The translations under genes and the position numbers were made by a program. DNA of 64,000 nt from Gammaproteobacteria bacterium. GTDB taxonomy: Bacteria; Pseudomonadota; Gammaproteobacteria; GCA-001735895. Position 1 is the first letter of the stretch; each line of letters opens with the position of its first letter. Location of the stretch: positions 1 through 64,000 of the forward strand of contig JAAEMR010000164.1 of NCBI GenBank assembly GCA_024225395.1, given 5' to 3'. This document shows positions 63,606 through 64,000 of the stretch, piece by piece. The notes beneath the pieces were generated by a model. The model did not search any database. It saw only the letters and a list, made by a program, of their open reading frames with translations, and had not been told where the DNA came from.

Positions 63606-64000
63606 ATGAGCAACCCTAAACACACTCTTTTCTGGATGACGATTTACCTGCTTATCGTGGGTGTCGTTTGTGCACTTATCTACATCCCTTTACAGACTGC
63701 TTTTCATGCAAACTGGGTATTCAACAGCCTCATTTTCAGTGTATTGCTCATCGGCATCATCATCTCTTATCGCCAGGTGATCACCCTGATCCCTGAAGGG
63801 CAATGGATCGCATCATTTCGTACCGGCGATGCCAACCTGTCGATTAAACAGGAACCCCGCCTGCTTAAACCTCTGACACGTCAATTAGGCGTCGATTTGA
63901 AAAAAGACCGTTTTCGTATGTCGGCCATGTCACTGCGCACCGTGCTGGATGGTATTCGAGGTCGACTTGATGAAGCTCGCGAAATATCCCGATACATGAT
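63606..64000 (+). CDS. MotA/TolQ/ExbB-like membrane protein (partial)
   Basis: The first 131 codons are present and the frame is open to the window edge. Two membrane helices (about 9-28 and 40-58) are followed by a cytoplasmic segment with MSAMSLRTVLDGIRGRLDEAREISRYM, split here by a turn. In MotA/TolQ/ExbB-family proteins of gammaproteobacteria a similar segment precedes the third helix, so the missing part should hold it and the channel helices. The start ATG at 63606 has a GGAA-type site upstream. Family call is from memory. Confidence 0.65.
   Translation, partial: MSNPKHTLFWMTIYLLIVGVVCALIYIPLQTAFHANWVFNSLIFSVLLIGIIISYRQVITLIPEGQWIASFRTGDANLSIKQEPRLLKPLTRQLGVDLKKDRFRMSAMSLRTVLDGIRGRLDEAREISRYM

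Overview
This window looks like the chromosome of a free-living, respiring gammaproteobacterium with moderate to low GC. The evidence is the set of conserved neighbourhoods: rpsT divergent from murJ-ribF-ileS-lspA-fkpB-ispH, lptD-surA-pdxA, tldD/tldE, plus ubiA, dcd and rlmG. Accessory traits point to a redox-versatile lifestyle: two very large multiheme c-type cytochromes, a RegB/RegA-type redox two-component system, two hemerythrin proteins, a TRAP dicarboxylate-type transporter with DctB/DctD regulators, and a V/A-type ATPase.

Layout. 0.2-8.6 kb: a patchwork of small housekeeping and accessory genes (TauD-like dioxygenase, YaeQ, two GNATs, DMT exporter, PhnA-like, UbiA, gamma-carbonic anhydrase, DUF2058, DUF4124) with several decayed genes. 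8.6-11.8 kb: dctB-dctD. 11.8-14.8 kb: aldolase-II-like protein, a RAYT-type transposase with an altered HUH motif, DUF3179, hemerythrin. 14.9-22.6 kb: rpsT and the murJ-ispH run. 22.6-23.8 kb: LysE exporter and two small proteins. 23.8-35.5 kb: the most unusual region, a divergent cluster with an outer-membrane SPOR/TPR/barrel protein, a ~1187-residue cytochrome with 47 CxxCH motifs plus one CxxxCH, a 21-CxxCH cytochrome, a b-type-like membrane protein, a membrane-anchored ferredoxin/FAD oxidoreductase and an ankyrin/Sel1 protein. 35.7-37.2 kb: small exported proteins. 37.3-39.2 kb: regB-regA. 39.5-42.7 kb: dctM, dctQ and dctP on the minus strand, with a strong sigma-54 promoter match ahead of dctP. 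43.0-52.9 kb: lptD-surA-pdxA, dcd, a pirin pseudogene, tldE/tldD and rlmG. 52.9-61.4 kb: a nine-gene V/A-ATPase operon. 61.6-64 kb: a chemoreceptor remnant, a hemerythrin-GGDEF protein and the start of a MotA/TolQ/ExbB-like gene.

How the parts may work together (inference). The 23.8-35.5 kb cluster has everything expected of an electron conduit from a cytoplasmic NAD(P)H/ferredoxin module through the inner membrane and periplasm to or across the outer membrane. RegB/RegA next door is a plausible redox regulator. DctB/DctD at 8.6 kb probably drive the TRAP genes 28 kb away through the sigma-54 site. At least six gene remnants, and one GNAT gene with a likely nonsense codon, suggest ongoing gene loss in the accessory parts. 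I saw no tRNA, rRNA, CRISPR array or prophage.
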